Shown piece after piece: positions 62,794 to 64,000 of a stretch of DNA of 64,000 nt (its first letter is position 1; each line of letters opens with the position of its first letter). A model generated the notes under the pieces. It was not told the DNA's origin. It was given only the letters and a program-made list of their open reading frames with translations, and ran no database searches. The stretch is from Bacteroidales bacterium (GTDB lineage: Bacteria > Bacteroidota > Bacteroidia > Bacteroidales > UBA932), in the NCBI GenBank assembly GCA_017477245.1, contig JAFUWY010000037.1, forward strand, positions 62,001 to 126,000, read 5' to 3'. The position numbers and the translations under genes were made by a program.

Positions 62794-63137
62794 AGGGGCG
62801 CTAAGGCCTTTCCCCGCCCCCGGCAACCAGTTTTTCTTCCTACCAAGGGCGCTGGAACCTTTCCCCGCCCCCGGCAACCGACATTTCTTCCTGCCAGGGG
62901 CGCTAAGCCCCTTCTCCGCCCCTGACAACCGGTTTCTCTTCCTGTCAGGGGCGCTGAGATCCTTCTCCGCCCCCTGCAACCGGGTTTTCCTCCTGCCAGG
63001 GGCGCTGGAGCCCCTATCCGCCCCTGACAACCGGTTTTTCTTCCTACCAAGGGCGCTGAGACCCTTCCCCGCCCCCGGCAACCAGTTTTTCTTCCTGTCA
63101 GGGGCGCTGGACCCCTTCTTCGCCCCCGGTAAGCGGA
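62794..63137 (-). repeat. 51-bp tandem repeat array 2
   Basis: Six full units start at 62794, 62845, 62896, 62947, 62998 and 63049, with a partial seventh from 63100; every full unit is exactly 51 bp. Units begin AGGGGCGCT or AAGGGCGCT and contain CCCC-rich arms that can pair within the unit. On the minus strand it is the same sequence as array 1, and one frame reads PGAGKGLSALGRKKNRL-like 17-mers. Confidence 0.9.
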
Positions 63138-63195
63138 TCCTCTAACGGCTGAAGGTGCCGAGGAGCGAGATAGAGGGCTGAGGAAACGGATGCGT

Positions 63196-63281
63196 GTGCA
63201 CAACGTCCGAAAAACTTGGACGTTATGTACAAAAACAGCCAAAAACGTGCATAACGTCCGGATAATCTGGACGTTATGAGC
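63196..63281. repeat. Paired-hairpin element, copy B
   Basis: Hairpins 63196-63230 and 63247-63281, the second with perfect 10-bp arms CATAACGTCC / GGACGTTATG; 16-nt spacer AAAAACAGCCAAAAAC. Same layout as copy A at 18944-19028 with altered arm sequence. Confidence 0.8.
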
Positions 63282-63518
63282 GGTCTGACAACAATCCCGT
63301 CAGCGGAGTCTGGGGATAGAGGTCTCCGGAAGGTTCCTGGCAGAGGTGGTCAAAGAAAGGGTGTCGGTCAGAGGTAGAGCGGACGGGACGGGACGGGACA
63401 TACACCTTCAACACATCAAAAAGGTATCAAATACGATTCCGTATGCAGGTTTTGACGATTTTTAATGTCCCGCATCCGGATTCTTCGCATCTTGGGGCCG
63501 GATTCAACGACATATGCT

Positions 63519-64000
63519 ATGAAAACAACCTTCCGCACCCTGGCGGCCGTCGCCGCCCTCCTCCCTGCCCTGGCGTCCTGCCAGGACCTGTTCCGCCCGG
63601 CAGGGCAGCCGCAAGGCACCCTGGTCATCGCGCTGGACGCCCCCGCGGGCGCCGCCACGCGCTCCGGCTCCGCGCTTCCCGACGTGGGCGGTTTCCTGCT
63701 CACAGTGACCGATGCCGGCGGCCGCATCCTCTATGACGGTCCCTTCGACCATTCGCCCGACGAGATGGAGGTCCCGGCCGGCTCCTATACCGTGAGCGCC
63801 GTGTCCGGGCCCTTCGACGCACCCGCCTACGACGCGCCCCAATGGGGCGACACCCGGGTCGTGACCGTCGCGGCCGGCGGCAGCGTAAGCGTCACGCTGA
63901 CCTGCCGCCAGCTCAACGCCGGCCTGCGGCTGGAGACCGGCAGCTCGTTCCGGCGGGCCTATCCGACCGGAATCCTGGTCCTGAACGGCCCCGGCGGAAG
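63519..64000 (+). CDS. DUF4493-like lipoprotein, N-terminal part
   Basis: Runs off the window; 160 residues seen. It opens MKTTFRTLAAVAALLPALASC with a lipobox-like LASC, then a beta-rich domain: GTLVIALDAPAGA, VGGFLLTVTDAGGRI, VPAGSYTVSAVSGP, and VTVAAGGSVSVTLTC. This order matches the DUF4493 pattern of Bacteroidetes surface lipoproteins as I remember it. Function unknown; downstream context is not visible. Start ATG 63519 is the only one before the signal. Confidence 0.75.
   Translation, partial: MKTTFRTLAAVAALLPALASCQDLFRPAGQPQGTLVIALDAPAGAATRSGSALPDVGGFLLTVTDAGGRILYDGPFDHSPDEMEVPAGSYTVSAVSGPFDAPAYDAPQWGDTRVVTVAAGGSVSVTLTCRQLNAGLRLETGSSFRRAYPTGILVLNGPGG

Larger units (their letters stand above)
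62547..63518. other. About 1 kb gene-free repeat region
   Basis: No gene is supported. In order: two 19-bp odd palindromes (62678-62696, 62729-62747), the 51-bp tandem array (62794-63137), a paired-hairpin element (63196-63281), and a GGACG pentamer run (63381-63400). Long minus-strand open frames across the array arise because the unit is 51 bp (no stops, any length). The last 120 bp before the next gene contain a small ATACG/CGTAT palindrome (63431-63444) and no convincing -7 box. Confidence 0.7.

Noticed and set aside
62794-63137. CRISPR array
   Set aside because: Units are contiguous 51-mers with scattered substitutions; there are no unique spacers between constant repeats and no cas genes.
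62580-63242. 220-codon minus-strand protein over the 51-bp array
   Set aside because: Any frame without a stop in one 51-bp unit stays open across the array; flanks show no start signal or domain. Kept only as a question in the repeat finding.
63443-63736. 97-codon plus-strand frame at the window end
   Set aside because: Wrong frame relative to the signal-peptide-bearing lipoprotein that starts at 63519 and runs off the window.

Overview
The window comes from a GC-rich member of the Bacteroidetes, most likely an uncultured gut or rumen Bacteroidales. The evidence is gene content and signals. Gene content: the nadK-uppS-bamA-skp block divergent from pdxJ, the Bacteroidetes-type RNA polymerase omega protein, ferredoxin-dependent KorAB, an SLC13 symporter next to a porin, GH53 and GH43-type exported enzymes, and a DUF4493-like lipoprotein. 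Signals: almost no Shine-Dalgarno sequences, and the Bacteroidetes -7 box TAnnTTTG in front of at least 17 genes or operons. Species cannot be named from this sequence.

Layout. 1-4.7 kb: purE-purL-purC (minus strand; purC is cut by the window edge). 4.8-7.4 kb: a deformylase with a lipoprotein signal, pyrC, and a small exported protein. 7.4-11.7 kb: a pyrimidine operon pyrK-pyrD-pyrF-pyrE-pyrB, headed by a promoter, a 26-codon leader ORF, U-rich tracts and an intrinsic terminator directly before pyrK; this looks like a UTP-sensing attenuator. pyrB carries a C-terminal zinc-knuckle extension resembling the end of PyrI. 11.7-12.2 kb: a gene-free, highly structured stretch and a 51-bp tandem repeat. 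12.2-24.9 kb (minus): an MBOAT acyltransferase with two SGNH hydrolases, uvrB, an unknown protein, an RSH (ppGpp) enzyme, a GH53 galactanase, an EamA transporter and a CBS-domain membrane protein. 24.9-27.7 kb (minus): porin and SLC13 symporter. 27.9-34.0 kb (plus): M3 peptidase, pncB and a GH43-plus-TIM-barrel fusion. 34.1-38.3 kb (minus): gdhA, korB, korA. 38.4-43.2 kb (minus): skp, bamA, uppS, nadK, with pdxJ, a second Skp-like protein, a glycosyltransferase and a periplasmic-binding-fold lipoprotein on the plus strand to 47.0 kb. 47.1-53.7 kb: an apparent eight-gene minus-strand operon (LEA-like lipoprotein, SPOR protein, rpoN, Fur-like regulator, trxB, bamD, omega, recN). 53.7-62.5 kb: miaB, radC, fur, an ECF-type sigma factor, polA, glpK, a monoacylglycerol-lipase-like hydrolase, tadA and tRNA-Gln. 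62.5-63.5 kb: a gene-free repeat region. 63.5-64 kb: the start of a DUF4493-like lipoprotein.

The most unusual content is not a cassette but sequence-level structure: (i) the pyr leader attenuator combined with a PyrB-zinc-domain fusion that lacks the PyrI allosteric domain; (ii) palindromic sequences lying in frame inside polA, dcp, pyrF and an SGNH hydrolase gene; (iii) two inverted tandem arrays of the same 51-bp (17-codon) unit about 50 kb apart; (iv) two copies of a paired-hairpin element with a 16-nt A-rich spacer. No CRISPR array, phage, transposase or rRNA was seen. All assignments rest on reading motifs and signals by eye; no database search was run.
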